DNA of 64,000 bases from an uncultured Clostridia bacterium (GCA_944388585.1 CALXJI010000005.1:1-64000), one strand, 5' to 3'. Positions 18,245 through 27,356 are shown, counted from the first letter of the stretch. Notes: generated from the sequence alone by a model not told the origin. A program made the numbers and translations.

Positions 18245-19558
18245 CTATTTTAAGTTTTTTTCTTTAAATTCCTGTATACTTTTTTGTGCTCTATTAGAAA
18301 GTAATGTATATTTTTCTTTTTTATCTTTTATTTTTTTATCCAATGGTTTTAAAATCCCAAAATTTGCATTCATAGGTTGATAATTTTTATTTTCTGTTGA
18401 AACATATTTTGCTAAACTTCCAAGCATTGTATCTTCTGGAAATTCTATTTTTTCATTTTTAAGTCTTTTAATTATACTATAAGCAACCATCAGACCAGAT
18501 GCTGCAGATTCTACATATCCTTCTACTCCAGATATTTGACCTGCAAAATATATATCTTTATCTTTTTCTAAGCAAAAATTATTATCTAACAATTTTCCAC
18601 CGTTAATATAGGTGTTTTTATGCATTACACCATATCTTTCAAACTTTGCATTTTCAAGGCCAGGAATTAAAGAAAATACTCTTTTTTGCTCACCAAATGC
18701 TAAGCTTGTCTGAAATCCAACCATATTATATATTGTTTTTTCCTCATTTTCTGCTCTTAATTGTACTACTGCATATGGCTTTTCATCTATATCTGGATTT
18801 TCTAGTCAAACAGGTTTTAAAGGTCCAAACACAAGCGTTTTTTCTCCTCTTTTTGCCATTTCCTCTATTGGCATACATCCTTCAAAAAGTAGTAGTTTAT
18901 CAAAAGAATGTCTGTTAGCACTTTTAGCATTTATAAGTTCATTATAAAAAGTTAAATATTCTTCTTTATTCATACTTAAATTTAAATAATCCCCTTGTCC
19001 TACTGTACCATATCTATCCATAAAATAAGCCTTTGAATAATCTATGCTATCTGCATCTATTATTGGTGCTGCTGCATCAAAAAAGTATAAACTATCATCA
19101 CCTATTTTCTTTTTTAAATTTTCCATTAATTTACTTGTAGTAAGAGGACCTGTTGCTATAACTTTAATACCATCAATATCATCTACATTACAAACTTCTT
19201 TATTTATTATTTCTATATTACCATTTGATTTTATTTTTTCTGTAATATATTTTGAAAATATATCTCTATCAACTGCAAGTGCTTGTCCTGCTGGAATTTT
19301 TGCTTTATACGCAGCTCTAATAAATAGACTATCTAAAATCTCCATTTCCTTTTTTAACAAGCCACAAGCATTAGTTAAAGACTCAGATTTTAAAGAATTA
19401 CTGCATACAAGCTCTGCAAAATCATTGCTTGTGTGAGCTTCACTTTTATTTTCTGGTTTCATTTCATATAATTTTACTTTTATATTATTGTTTGCAAGGA
19501 TCCATGCACATTCACATCCTGCAAGTCCTGCTCCTATTATTGATATAACTTTATTCAT
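18245..19558 (-). pseudogene. trmFO: TrmFO tRNA methyltransferase interrupted by an in-frame TGA
   Basis: Folate/FAD-dependent enzyme that makes ribothymidine at tRNA position 54. The FAD-binding N-terminus (MNKVISIIGAGLAGCECAW), NSLKSESLTNACGLLKKEM and the C-terminal GQISGVEGYVESAASGLM are all present, and both halves lie in one frame, total 437 codons, which is the normal length. The frame is broken only by TGA at 18806-18808, where the family has glycine in the GPLKPVGLE motif (here PLKPV-stop-LENPDIDEKPYAVVQLR). GGA to TGA is a one-base change. The start at 19558 has AGGAGA upstream. Either a real nonsense mutation, a sequencing error or readthrough; the context TGAC is a weak stop. Confidence 0.88.
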
Positions 19559-19577
19559 ATTTGTTCTCCTAGTTTGT

Positions 19578-19606
19578 ATTATATTATACAAATGCCTTTT
19601 TTTCAA
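19578..19606 (-). promoter_or_regulatory. Sigma-A promoter of trmFO-holA
   Basis: Minus-strand -35 TTGAAA (19601-19606) and -10 TATAAT (19578-19583) with a 17-bp spacer; a second TATAAT overlaps 5 bp upstream. It lies immediately after the topA terminator. Confidence 0.65.
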
Positions 19607-19645
19607 TAAAAATAGAATCTAATTATTAATTAGACTCTATTTTTT
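19607..19645 (-). terminator. Terminator of topA
   Basis: AAAATAGAATCTAATT (19609-19624) pairs with AATTAGACTCTATTTT (19628-19643) with one wobble or mismatch; a T-rich run follows on the minus strand. The topA stop codon lies inside the stem. Confidence 0.8.
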
Positions 19646-21604
19646 AACTTTTGGTTTAGTCCAAGATATATAATGACATTTACTATCCTCACTATTTGTA
19701 TTATTTTCACATACATAAAATGGTCTTCTTGTTTTTGTTCTTTTTATTAATACTTTTCCACCACACTCAGGACAAGGAATATCAATAGATTCTACATATG
19801 GTTTTATATTTTGGCATTCAGGATATCCAGGACATGCAAGAAATTTTCCAAATCTTCCCTGTTTTATTACCATTTTTCTTCCACACTTTTCACATATAAC
19901 ATCTGTTTCTTCTTCTGGAATTTTTACTTTTTCTATTTTATCTTGCACTTTTAAAAGATTTTCATTAAATGGTTTGTAAAAATCTTTTAACATTTCAACA
20001 TAATTTTCTTTAGAATCTGCTATATCGTCAAGCTTATTTTCCATACCAGCTGTAAATTTAACATCAACTATATCTTTAAAATTATCCTCTAATAATTTAT
20101 TTACAATTTCACCAAGTTGAGTTGGCTTTAAATATCTTCCTTCTTTTTCTATATAGTATCTTTCTTCTATAGTAGAAATTGTAGGTGCATAAGTACTAGG
20201 TCTTCCCACTCCCTTTTCTTCCATTATTTTTACTAAGCTTGCTTCTGTATAACGAGCAGGAGGCTCTGTAGTCTTTTTATCTGCCTTTAATTCTTTTTGC
20301 TTTAATATTTCTCCTATTTTAAATTCTGGTAGCACTTTAATCTCGTCATCATCATCTTCTGCTTCTTCCTTAGTTTTTACCTTATCGTCTTTTCCTTCAA
20401 TATAAAGTTTCATAAATCCGTCAAATTTTATCACACTACCATTTATATGAAATATATAATCCTCAACATTTACTCTTATTTTAGTTGTATCATAAATTGC
20501 TATTGCCATTTGAGAGGCCAAAAATCTATTTAAAATTAAATTATATAATTTTTCTTCATCTTTTCCCATAGTAATTGTAGCATCTAAATGTGTTGGTCTT
20601 ATAGCCTCATGTGCATCTTGTGCATTACCTTTTGCTTTAAATTCACGCTCTAAATAATATTTTGAACCAAATTTTTCATTTATATATTCTTTTGCCATCT
20701 TTCTTGCATCATCAGAAAGTCTTATAGAATCAGTTCTCATATATGTAATATATCCCGCTTCATACAACCTTTGTGCAACCATCATTGTCTTTTTTACACC
20801 AAATCCAAGTTTTCTTGATGCTTCTTGTTGCATTGAAGATGTTGTAAAAGGAAATGGTGGATTTTTTCTTCTTTCACTTTTTTTGATATCTATTATTTTA
20901 TACTCTTTATTATCTATTTTCTTTATTATAGAATCTACTTGCTTTTTATCCTTTAATTCTATCTTTCCGTTAATATCACCATAAAACTTAGCTAAAACAA
21001 TGTCATCTGCTCTTTGAAGTTTAGCATACATTAAATAATAATCTTCTGGTATAAAGTTTCTAATTTCTCTTTCTTTATCCACTATTAATTTTAATGCTAC
21101 CGATTGTACACGTCCAGCACTTGTTCCTTTTTTTACCTTTTTCCAAAGTAAAGGAGAAAGTTTATATCCTACTATCCTATCTAATATTCTTCTTGCCTGC
21201 TGTGCATCTACCAAATCTTGATTTATTTTTCTTGGTTTCTCTACTGCTTTTTTTACAGCATTTTTTGTTATTTCATTAAACTCTATTCTGCATTTTTCAT
21301 CATCATTTATATTTAATAAATTTTTTAAATGCCAAGCTATCGCTTCTCCTTCTCTATCAGGGTCAGTTGCTAAATATATAACATCTGCATTCTTTGCCAT
21401 ATCTTTTATTTCTTTTATAATTTTAGCTTTTCCCTTCATTGTTTTATACTCTGGTTTAAAATCATTGTCTAGATCCACTCCCATTTTACTAGCTGGCAAA
21501 TCTATTATATGCCCTTGAGAGGCTATAACTTCAAAATCTTTTCCCAAATATTTTTTTATTGTTTTCGCCTTTGACGGTGATTCTACTATTACTAACTTTG
21601 TCAT
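19637..21604 (-). CDS. topA: DNA topoisomerase I
   Basis: Type IA enzyme that relaxes negative supercoils. The Toprim domain begins LVIVESPSKAKTIKKYLG, the active-site region reads GYITYMRTDSIRLS, and two C-terminal zinc ribbons are present (CEKCGRKM...CPGYPEC and CPECGGKV...CENNTNSEDSKC). Start ATG 21604 is preferred: the upstream ATG at 21622 has no ribosome binding site, and AAAGG lies 10 nt before 21604. The product is 655 aa, with one fewer zinc ribbon than some relatives. Confidence 0.96.
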   Translation of the reverse strand: MTKLVIVESPSKAKTIKKYLGKDFEVIASQGHIIDLPASKMGVDLDNDFKPEYKTMKGKAKIIKEIKDMAKNADVIYLATDPDREGEAIAWHLKNLLNINDDEKCRIEFNEITKNAVKKAVEKPRKINQDLVDAQQARRILDRIVGYKLSPLLWKKVKKGTSAGRVQSVALKLIVDKEREIRNFIPEDYYLMYAKLQRADDIVLAKFYGDINGKIELKDKKQVDSIIKKIDNKEYKIIDIKKSERRKNPPFPFTTSSMQQEASRKLGFGVKKTMMVAQRLYEAGYITYMRTDSIRLSDDARKMAKEYINEKFGSKYYLEREFKAKGNAQDAHEAIRPTHLDATITMGKDEEKLYNLILNRFLASQMAIAIYDTTKIRVNVEDYIFHINGSVIKFDGFMKLYIEGKDDKVKTKEEAEDDDDEIKVLPEFKIGEILKQKELKADKKTTEPPARYTEASLVKIMEEKGVGRPSTYAPTISTIEERYYIEKEGRYLKPTQLGEIVNKLLEDNFKDIVDVKFTAGMENKLDDIADSKENYVEMLKDFYKPFNENLLKVQDKIEKVKIPEEETDVICEKCGRKMVIKQGRFGKFLACPGYPECQNIKPYVESIDIPCPECGGKVLIKRTKTRRPFYVCENNTNSEDSKCHYISWTKPKVKK

Positions 21605-21633
21605 TTGATCAAAACCTTTCATATCGATTTTAC

Positions 21634-21663
21634 ATTATATCACATACATTTTATTCAAATCAA
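21634..21663 (-). promoter_or_regulatory. Sigma-A promoter of topA
   Basis: Minus-strand -35 TTGATT (21658-21663), 18-bp spacer and -10 TATAAT (21634-21639). The -35 overlaps the stop codon of spoIIP. Confidence 0.65.
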
Positions 21664-22829
21664 TCCTTATATAATATATTTAATAAATTCGCTAAGCATC
21701 TAGTTGCAAGTCTTGCTTCGTCAATAGTATTTCCAGAAGCTCCAACTTCAACTAAAAAGGAATTTTCTTTCATATCTTGATTATATATAGAATTACGTAT
21801 TATCATTGATCTAAAGAGTCCTGGGTATATCTTATTTGCCAGTATCTGAATTTGCAATGCAAGCTTTAAATTTTGCATATAATATGGATTTTCTTCCTCC
21901 TCATATCCGATTCCCATAACAAGCATTAAATTTGCAACATCATATCCTTTTAAATTTACTTTAGGAGCAAAATCTAAATCTTCTATTGCATCTCTATGTA
22001 CATCTATAAAAATTGAGGCATTTGGATTTTCTGCTATCAAAGTTTCCATTGTTCTTCTAGAATTCATATATGCACTATTATATTCACCATAGTCATGTGG
22101 CGTTAAACTACATATTGTGTTTATTCCCTTGCTATTTAAACTTTCAGCCAAACAACTTGATATATAAAGCATATTATAATTTCCATCTGTTGTTCTTCTT
22201 GGACTTGTATAATCAAATTTATATTTTTCACTATTAGCATAAGACTCAGATGTATGTGTTGTATACATTAAAATTTCATCCTTACCTTTAGTAAAATATT
22301 TATCTTCACTATTTAAAATAGCTTCAAAGTCTATATTTCTATTTGTAGAATAATTAGTTATATCTACCCCACAAACGTTAATTTTTTGATAAGTAGAATT
22401 TTCCGATATAATTTTTATATCATCTTTAGTTATATTTTTAAATACTGCTTGTTCATTATATAAATTTGCTAACTCATCCATTGCTAAATAATCTTGTTCT
22501 ATAGGCTTTTGTACTTCCTCTTGTTTTTCTTCATCAAAAGTATAATTATTTATATTTGCCATAGAATTTAAAGCAATTATATCTTCTTTTGTTATATTTA
22601 ATGATTTAATACTTGATATGTTAGTCGCAAAATATAACACATTATCACAACTTAATGTAATTATTATACATATTAATATAACAGCAATAATATGATAATT
22701 CTTTATTTTAATATTATCTGAGCTTGCAATATTTATATACTTATTTTTTTCTCTTCTGCTATTTTTTAAAATTTTATCATAAATTCTTTTATTTTCTTTT
22801 TTCTTAAAAAAAGTAACCGCAATTTTCAT
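21660..22829 (-). CDS. spoIIP: Stage II sporulation protein P (SpoIIP)
   Basis: Membrane-anchored amidase/endopeptidase of the SpoIID-SpoIIP-SpoIIM engulfment machine. A basic N-terminus is followed by one membrane segment (about residues 48-66), a linker, and the SpoIIP catalytic domain with ILMYTTHTSESY (zinc-binding His and following Ser/Glu) and ASIFIDVHRDAIED (second His). Later motifs MLVMGIGY and SFLVEVGASGNT are also characteristic. Length 389 aa is normal. AGGAGA precedes the ATG. spoIIM is in the same window at 49.2 kb. Confidence 0.93.
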   Translation of the reverse strand: MKIAVTFFKKKENKRIYDKILKNSRREKNKYINIASSDNIKIKNYHIIAVILICIIITLSCDNVLYFATNISSIKSLNITKEDIIALNSMANINNYTFDEEKQEEVQKPIEQDYLAMDELANLYNEQAVFKNITKDDIKIISENSTYQKINVCGVDITNYSTNRNIDFEAILNSEDKYFTKGKDEILMYTTHTSESYANSEKYKFDYTSPRRTTDGNYNMLYISSCLAESLNSKGINTICSLTPHDYGEYNSAYMNSRRTMETLIAENPNASIFIDVHRDAIEDLDFAPKVNLKGYDVANLMLVMGIGYEEEENPYYMQNLKLALQIQILANKIYPGLFRSMIIRNSIYNQDMKENSFLVEVGASGNTIDEARLATRCLANLLNILYKD

Positions 22830-22879
22830 AAAACATTTCTCCTATGTTCTATTCTATTACGATTACTTCAATATAATTA

Positions 22880-23299
22880 CTAATCTAGTAAATTATTAAT
22901 TTCTTGACTATACTTGTCTAACAAAGTAACTGTTTTTTCCTTCAAATCTATTACTTCTCTTTTCATATCCAAGAGTTTTTCTTTTTCCATTTCTATTAAA
23001 TGCTCAATTCTATCTTTTTCTTGTATTGCTTCACTTCTAGAATCCTCTATAATCTTTTTAGCTTGGTCTTCAGCAGTTATTAAAGCACTAGCTACTTTCT
23101 CTTGTTTTGCTATATAGTCAGCTTCATATTTTTCAAGTTTTCTCTTAACCAAAGAAAGCTCATTAGCAATTCTATTGGCATCTGAACGTTCAGCTTGTAT
23201 CTTGCTTTCATATTCAGCTTTCATGGCTTTCATATATTCTTCTACTTCTTTTTTATCGTATCCGAACATCTCAGTTCCAAACTTTTTTTCGTTTTCCAT
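22880..23299 (-). CDS. DivIVA-domain coiled-coil protein
   Basis: Start ATG 23299 (MENEKKFGTEMFGYDKKEVEEYMKAM) matches the GY-[DN]-xxEVxxY DivIVA N-terminus; the longer frame adds only an untypical leader. The remaining 115 residues form a continuous coiled coil, with a late segment EKEKLLDMKREVIDLKEK. DivIVA proteins bind curved membranes and organise cell poles or septa. At 139 aa this is shorter than DivIVA itself and could be a GpsB-like or a sporulation-related relative. Confidence 0.75.
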   Translation of the reverse strand: MENEKKFGTEMFGYDKKEVEEYMKAMKAEYESKIQAERSDANRIANELSLVKRKLEKYEADYIAKQEKVASALITAEDQAKKIIEDSRSEAIQEKDRIEHLIEMEKEKLLDMKREVIDLKEKTVTLLDKYSQEINNLLD

Positions 23300-23334
23300 A
23301 TTACTACCCCCAAAGCTTCCCCATACATGCAACA

Positions 23335-23363
23335 ATTATACCAAATTATTTTTTTTATTTCAA
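23335..23363 (-). promoter_or_regulatory. Sigma-A promoter of the DivIVA-like gene
   Basis: Minus-strand -35 TTGAAA (23358-23363), 17-bp spacer and -10 TATAAT (23335-23340). Confidence 0.75.
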
Positions 23364-23433
23364 TATTTTTAAAAAAATATAATAAAAAATTATATTGGAA
23401 TATTTTTTACAAATAATATTATTGGTGATAATT

Positions 23434-23892
23434 ATGAATACAAATTTAAATATCTCAAATAGTGAATATGATGACTTAATATCTAAAAAAGCTCAAAAAA
23501 GTCCAATATTAAAAAATATATTTTTTGCTTTTGTTATTGGTGGAATAATATGTATGATAGGTCAATTTATAAATGATACCCTACAACACTATGGAATATC
23601 TAAAGAACATGCTGCTTGTTTTACAAGTATCTCTTTAATATTTTTAGGTGCCTTTCTTACTTCAATAAATTTATATTCTAGACTTGGAAAAGTAGCAGGA
23701 GCTGGTTCTACAATACCAATAACTGGATTTTCAAATTCAATCGTTGCACCAGCAATTGAATTTAAAAGCGAAGGATATGTACTAGGAATAGGTGCAAATA
23801 TGTTTAAAATTGCTGGTCCTGTACTTGTATATGGGATAACTTCTACAGTAATTCTTGGATTTATATACTACATATTTCACTATATGATTTAG
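23434..23892 (+). CDS. spoVAC: Stage V sporulation protein AC
   Basis: Inner-membrane component of the SpoVA channel that moves dipicolinic acid into and out of the spore. The 152-aa product (start ATG 23434 after GGTGAT) has SpoVA membrane segments: FAFVIGGIICMIGQFI, a second around CFTSISLIFLGAFL, the conserved loop AGAGSTIPITGFSNSIVAPAIEFKSEG split by a re-entrant region, and a final segment. It is the first gene of spoVAC-spoVAD-spoVAE, transcribed divergently from the DivIVA-like gene. A forespore promoter is expected, but I could not place one with confidence. Confidence 0.95.
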   Translation: MNTNLNISNSEYDDLISKKAQKSPILKNIFFAFVIGGIICMIGQFINDTLQHYGISKEHAACFTSISLIFLGAFLTSINLYSRLGKVAGAGSTIPITGFSNSIVAPAIEFKSEGYVLGIGANMFKIAGPVLVYGITSTVILGFIYYIFHYMI

Positions 23893-23904
23893 GAGGAAAA
23901 AATT

Positions 23905-24921
23905 ATGAAAATAGGAAAACAAACTATAAAATTAGAAAGTAAACCTTGTATTTTTTCAACATCTAGTATAGTTGGTCCAAAAGAAATGCAAGGACCTCTA
24001 GCTCAGTATTTTGATATGCATATAAAAGATGTTTTTTTCGATGAAAAAAGTTTTGAAAAAGCTGAAAGTAAAATGCTAGAAACATGTATAAATAATTTAA
24101 TAGTAAAGTCTGGTATTTCACAAAAAGATATAGATGTTATATTTTCTGGAGATCTACTAAATCAATGTATTTCTTCTTGTTTTGCAATAAGAGATTTTGA
24201 TGTTCCTTTTTTAGGGCTTTATGGTGCATGTTCTACTTTTTGTGAAGGATTACTACTTTCATCACTATTAATAGAAGGAAACACAGCCAACGAAGTTGTA
24301 GCATCAGCGTCTTCACATTTTTGTAGTGCAGAAAGGCAATTTAGGCTTCCACTTGAACATGGTAACCAAAAAAGTACCACTGCCCAAGCAACAGTTACAG
24401 CAAGTGGAGCTGCACTTATAACAAATAGAAAAGTCGCAGATAACGGTATACATATAACTCATGTAACACCAGGAAAAATAATAGATTTAGGTGTAAAAGA
24501 TATATCTAACATGGGAGCTGCCATGGCACCTGCTGCATTTAGTACAATAAGTAATCATCTAACAGATACAGGTAGAGATATTGATTACTATGATTGTATT
24601 TTTACAGGAGACTTAGGAGTACATGGAAGTGATATGTTAAAAGAATTATTCAAAAATGAAGATATTGATATAACATATAGACATAATGATTGTGGAATAC
24701 TTATATATGATGAAAAAAATCAAGATGTAAATTGTGGTGGTAGTGGATGTGGATGCATTGCATCTGTATTTAGTTCATATATTTTCAATGAACTTAAAGC
24801 TAAAAAATTAAACAAAATTCTACTTGTTGCAACAGGTGCACTAATGAGTCCTTTATCTTCAAGTCAAGGTGAATCAATTCCTGGAATTGCACATGCTATT
24901 GCAATAGAAAACGAGGTGTAG
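23905..24921 (+). CDS. spoVAD: Stage V sporulation protein AD
   Basis: Soluble thiolase-fold protein bound to the spore inner membrane, which binds dipicolinic acid. Family motifs are clear: IFSTSSIVGPKEMQGPL, LYGACSTFCEGLLLSSL, ASSHFCSAERQFRLPLE and CGGSGCGCIASVFSSYI. The 338-aa length is normal. AGGAGG lies 8 nt upstream; spoVAC ends 12 bp before, and spoVAE begins 3 bp after the stop. Confidence 0.97.
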   Translation: MKIGKQTIKLESKPCIFSTSSIVGPKEMQGPLAQYFDMHIKDVFFDEKSFEKAESKMLETCINNLIVKSGISQKDIDVIFSGDLLNQCISSCFAIRDFDVPFLGLYGACSTFCEGLLLSSLLIEGNTANEVVASASSHFCSAERQFRLPLEHGNQKSTTAQATVTASGAALITNRKVADNGIHITHVTPGKIIDLGVKDISNMGAAMAPAAFSTISNHLTDTGRDIDYYDCIFTGDLGVHGSDMLKELFKNEDIDITYRHNDCGILIYDEKNQDVNCGGSGCGCIASVFSSYIFNELKAKKLNKILLVATGALMSPLSSSQGESIPGIAHAIAIENEV

Positions 24922-24924
24922 ATT

Positions 24925-25290
24925 ATGGAGACATTTTTAACTTATGGTAGTGTTTTTTTAACAGGTGGGATTATTTGTACAATAGGTCAAATTTTAATAG
25001 ATAAAACAAAACTTTCTCCTGCAAGAATACTGACTTTATTTGTAACACTTGGTGTTATACTTACCTTTTTAGGAATATACGAACCAATAGTAGAATTTGG
25101 AAAATGTGGTGCTACTGTTCCTATATGTGGATTTGGATATTCTCTTTTTAAAGGAACAGTAAAGGCTATTACTGAAAATGGATTTATAGGGGTATTTACA
25201 GGTGGTGTAACTGCAACTGCTGGAGGAATTGCTGCTGCTATAGTATTTGGATTTTTAGCTTCACTTTTTGCTAAACCAACAATAAAATAA
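24925..25290 (+). CDS. spoVAE: Stage V sporulation protein AE (membrane part)
   Basis: SpoVA channel membrane protein, homologous to SpoVAC. The 121-aa product carries SVFLTGGIICTIGQIL, the ATVPICGFGYSLFKGTVKA loop that corresponds to the re-entrant region of SpoVAC, and a glycine-rich final membrane segment. It ends a three-gene clostridial-type spoVA operon (C, D, E). Confidence 0.95.
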   Translation: METFLTYGSVFLTGGIICTIGQILIDKTKLSPARILTLFVTLGVILTFLGIYEPIVEFGKCGATVPICGFGYSLFKGTVKAITENGFIGVFTGGVTATAGGIAAAIVFGFLASLFAKPTIK

Positions 25291-25348
25291 TTGTATATTT
25301 TATTTCAAATAGCACATACTATTCTTAGTGATTTAAAAGGAGGTTATT

Positions 25349-25531
25349 ATGGATAGTTTAAATCAAATTGAAATTCAAAACATTAGACACATATGTGGTC
25401 ACTCAACAAGTTTTTGCGAAAAGATTAATTACTATAAAACTTTATCTTCAGATTCAAATGTAACTACAGTTTTTGATGACATTTGCAATGAATGTAATAA
25501 TTTAAAATCTGAATTATCAAATATGTTGTGA
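25349..25531 (+). CDS. Small CotF-like spore protein
   Basis: A 60-aa helical protein preceded by AGGAGG. The pattern IRHICGHSTSFCEKINYYKTLSSD...DICNECNNLKSEL resembles half of the ferritin-like CotF/coat-F family (leucines and cysteines at helical spacing), truncated compared with typical 80-100-aa members. It lies 58 bp after spoVAE, and a second small coat-like gene follows at once. Ends in TGA. Assignment to the coat is inferred from fold-like pattern and position. Confidence 0.55.
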   Translation: MDSLNQIEIQNIRHICGHSTSFCEKINYYKTLSSDSNVTTVFDDICNECNNLKSELSNML

Positions 25532-25541
25532 GGTGAATAAA

Positions 25542-25784
25542 ATGACAGAAAAATTAGGTGTAAATGATGTATTAGCTACTTTAAATTCTATGATTAATAT
25601 GATTAATTATAGTATTCAACAGTGTAATAATAAAAATTTAAGAGATACTTTAATAACTTCTAGAAATTCACTAGAAAATTATCAATGGCAAATATATTTA
25701 ATTGCTAAAGAAAAAGGATACTATATTCCTGCAGCTCCTGCTGGTGCTGCTGATGTTGAGCAAGTAAAAAATTCTATTTGCTAA
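25542..25784 (+). CDS. CotF-like spore coat protein
   Basis: An 80-aa protein, MTEKLGVNDVLATLNSMINM..., starting at ATG 25542 with GAGGTG just upstream (a GTG at 25533 overlaps that ribosome binding site and is less likely). The helical pattern NLRDTLITSRNSLENYQWQIYLIAKEKGYY followed by a Pro/Ala-rich tail is typical of coat-F-like proteins, which end in an aromatic G-x-Y and proline segment. Together with the preceding 60-aa gene it forms a small pair following spoVAE; both probably serve the spore. Confidence 0.7.
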   Translation: MTEKLGVNDVLATLNSMINMINYSIQQCNNKNLRDTLITSRNSLENYQWQIYLIAKEKGYYIPAAPAGAADVEQVKNSIC

Positions 25785-25790
25785 AAATAA

Positions 25791-25816
25791 AAGCCCAATT
25801 TTAAATAATTGGGCTT
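25791..25816. terminator. Bidirectional terminator between convergent genes
   Basis: AAGCCCAATT (25791-25800) pairs perfectly with AATTGGGCTT (25807-25816). T-rich runs lie on both sides, serving the plus-strand coat-like gene and the minus-strand gene that ends at 25823. Confidence 0.87.
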
Positions 25817-25822
25817 CTTATT

Positions 25823-26341
25823 TTATAAAGATATATCATCTTTTTCTATTTTCTTTTGCGAATCTTTTTGTTGACTCTTTTCTTCTTTTGCTTTACTTTG
25901 AGTTTCTTTTTTCTTATCAATTCCTAAAGTTTTCTTAGCCATGGCAATTTTTTGCTTATTCTCTTTTTGTTTTTGCTCTATATTTCTTTCTTTTCTATTT
26001 CTTAAGTCTAATATAGGATTTAATTGATATTTTATGAAAAAGTTTAAATATAAATCTGTAGCTTCCTTTTTAGTTTTCTTCTTTTTTGTTTTTGTACTAT
26101 CTGTTGCAGAAATAATATAAAACTCACCATTTTCATAAAATAATTGTTCTTCTCCATCTGTAAATATAACATATTTATCTTTAGGGAGTTCTATTTCATC
26201 AATCTTTTTTAAAAAATCAATACTTTCTCTAGCCTCTTCAGTTAATTTTTTTATTTCTTCCTTCGTAAGCTCTTTTTTATTTTTTGCTATTTCCTTTTTA
26301 AAAATCTCTTCTAAACTATTTTTTTCTTCTTGGTTTTCCAT
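25823..26341 (-). CDS. Highly charged helical protein of unknown function
   Basis: A 172-aa protein rich in Lys and Glu. Both ends look like coiled coil or disordered tails; a small folded core is suggested at about 50-85 (KDKYVIFTDGEEQLFYENGEFYIISA). There is no signal peptide or membrane segment. AGGAGGT precedes the ATG. It follows mrnC by 10 bp on the same strand and could share its transcript. I do not recognise a family. Confidence 0.5.
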   Translation of the reverse strand: MENQEEKNSLEEIFKKEIAKNKKELTKEEIKKLTEEARESIDFLKKIDEIELPKDKYVIFTDGEEQLFYENGEFYIISATDSTKTKKKKTKKEATDLYLNFFIKYQLNPILDLRNRKERNIEQKQKENKQKIAMAKKTLGIDKKKETQSKAKEEKSQQKDSQKKIEKDDISL

Positions 26342-26351
26342 AAATACCTCC

Positions 26352-26747
26352 TTAGTTAAAACACTCTATACATTTTTTAACTATATAATCTAATCTTTCT
26401 TTCTGTTTTGTAACATATAAATATCCTATTAGACTTTCAAATCCTGTAGCTTTTTTATATTCAATAACATCAACATGTTTAGAAACACTTGGTATATTAG
26501 TATTTCTTCCTCTTTTATATATTGATATTTCATTATCATTTAACTCTTCCATTATTTTGTCTATTGTGAAAGCTTGTCCTTTTGCACTAACATATTTTAT
26601 AGACATATTGTGTAAAATTCCACTTTTTGCTGTAGAAATACTAGTTAAATACGTTCTAATATAAACATTATATACTGCATCTCCTATAAAAGCTAATGTT
26701 TGTGCTGGAACTGTTTGTATATCTATATTATCTATATATTCTTCCAT
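26352..26747 (-). CDS. mrnC: Mini-ribonuclease III (MrnC)
   Basis: Dimeric RNase III-type endonuclease without a double-stranded-RNA-binding domain, known for maturing 23S rRNA. Signatures are LAFIGDAVYNVYIRTYL (with the catalytic acidic residue in FIGDAVY), YVSAKGQAF, YKRGRNTNIPSVSKH and YKKATGFESLIGYLYV. The 131-aa length is typical. A GGAGAC ribosome binding site is present. The usual neighbour cysS is not here. Confidence 0.93.
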   Translation of the reverse strand: MEEYIDNIDIQTVPAQTLAFIGDAVYNVYIRTYLTSISTAKSGILHNMSIKYVSAKGQAFTIDKIMEELNDNEISIYKRGRNTNIPSVSKHVDVIEYKKATGFESLIGYLYVTKQKERLDYIVKKCIECFN

Positions 26748-26881
26748 TTTGTCTCCTATTTTATCTACATAATATTATAGCTTAAAACACTTTATTTTGC
26801 AAGGTTAATTTATTAAATTCCATTTATATAAATTGACTTTAAAAATTTTATATAATATAATATCGAAAAGAGGTGTAAAAA

Positions 26882-27322
26882 ATGAGAAAGCAACAAAAAT
26901 CACAAAAAAAAGAAATTAATATTCCAATTATGATACTATCTATTATATTAGCTATATTTGCTCTATTATGTATTATAATTATATTTGCTAATAAAAGCTA
27001 TAACTTAATACTTGGTACTGTAGGCATTGTTCTACTTATACTTACTATTAACATATCAAACTTAGTAAAAATAACAAAAGATAATGAAAAAATAATACCT
27101 ATAGCTTCAATAATATTAAATTTAATAGCTATTCCACTATTATTTAAACATGTAATATTTTCATATGTATTATCAATACCTGCATTTATTTTATCTATAA
27201 AATGTATTAAAAACAATAAGAAAAATCCATTAAATATAGCTTGTCTTATAATTTCTATAATATTACTTATTGCATGTATTTCTTTTTCAATTGGTGGATA
27301 TATAAAAGTTTTAAATAAATAA
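26882..27322 (+). CDS. Small four-helix membrane protein
   Basis: A 146-aa basic-tailed protein (MRKQQKSQKKEINIP) with four hydrophobic segments at about 15-38, 42-60, 72-95 and 112-136, separated by short lysine-rich loops (CIKNNKKNPLN). The layout recalls DUF4190-like membrane proteins but no clear motif is visible. GAGGTG precedes the ATG. The stop codon lies in the terminator shared with groEL. Confidence 0.55.
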   Translation: MRKQQKSQKKEINIPIMILSIILAIFALLCIIIIFANKSYNLILGTVGIVLLILTINISNLVKITKDNEKIIPIASIILNLIAIPLLFKHVIFSYVLSIPAFILSIKCIKNNKKNPLNIACLIISIILLIACISFSIGGYIKVLNK

Positions 27323-27356
27323 AGATACTCCTACTTAGGAGTATCTTTATTTATTT
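27313..27356. terminator. Shared bidirectional terminator containing both stop codons
   Basis: A 21-bp perfect inverted repeat (27313-27333 and 27336-27356, core AAAGATACTCCTA) with a 2-nt centre. The plus-strand membrane gene ends at 27322 and groEL ends at 27331, so both stop codons are within the structure. AT-rich outer arms give T-runs in both directions. Confidence 0.9.

Noticed and set aside
18245-19558. UGA recoded as glycine or tryptophan in this organism
   Set aside because: Only this gene has an in-frame TGA; tryptophan is TGG throughout and the 25349-25531 gene ends naturally in TGA followed by a new ribosome binding site.
23341-23433. A sigma-G promoter for spoVAC (GAATA near 23398)
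   Set aside because: The -35 fits loosely, but no acceptable -10 lies at the right distance.
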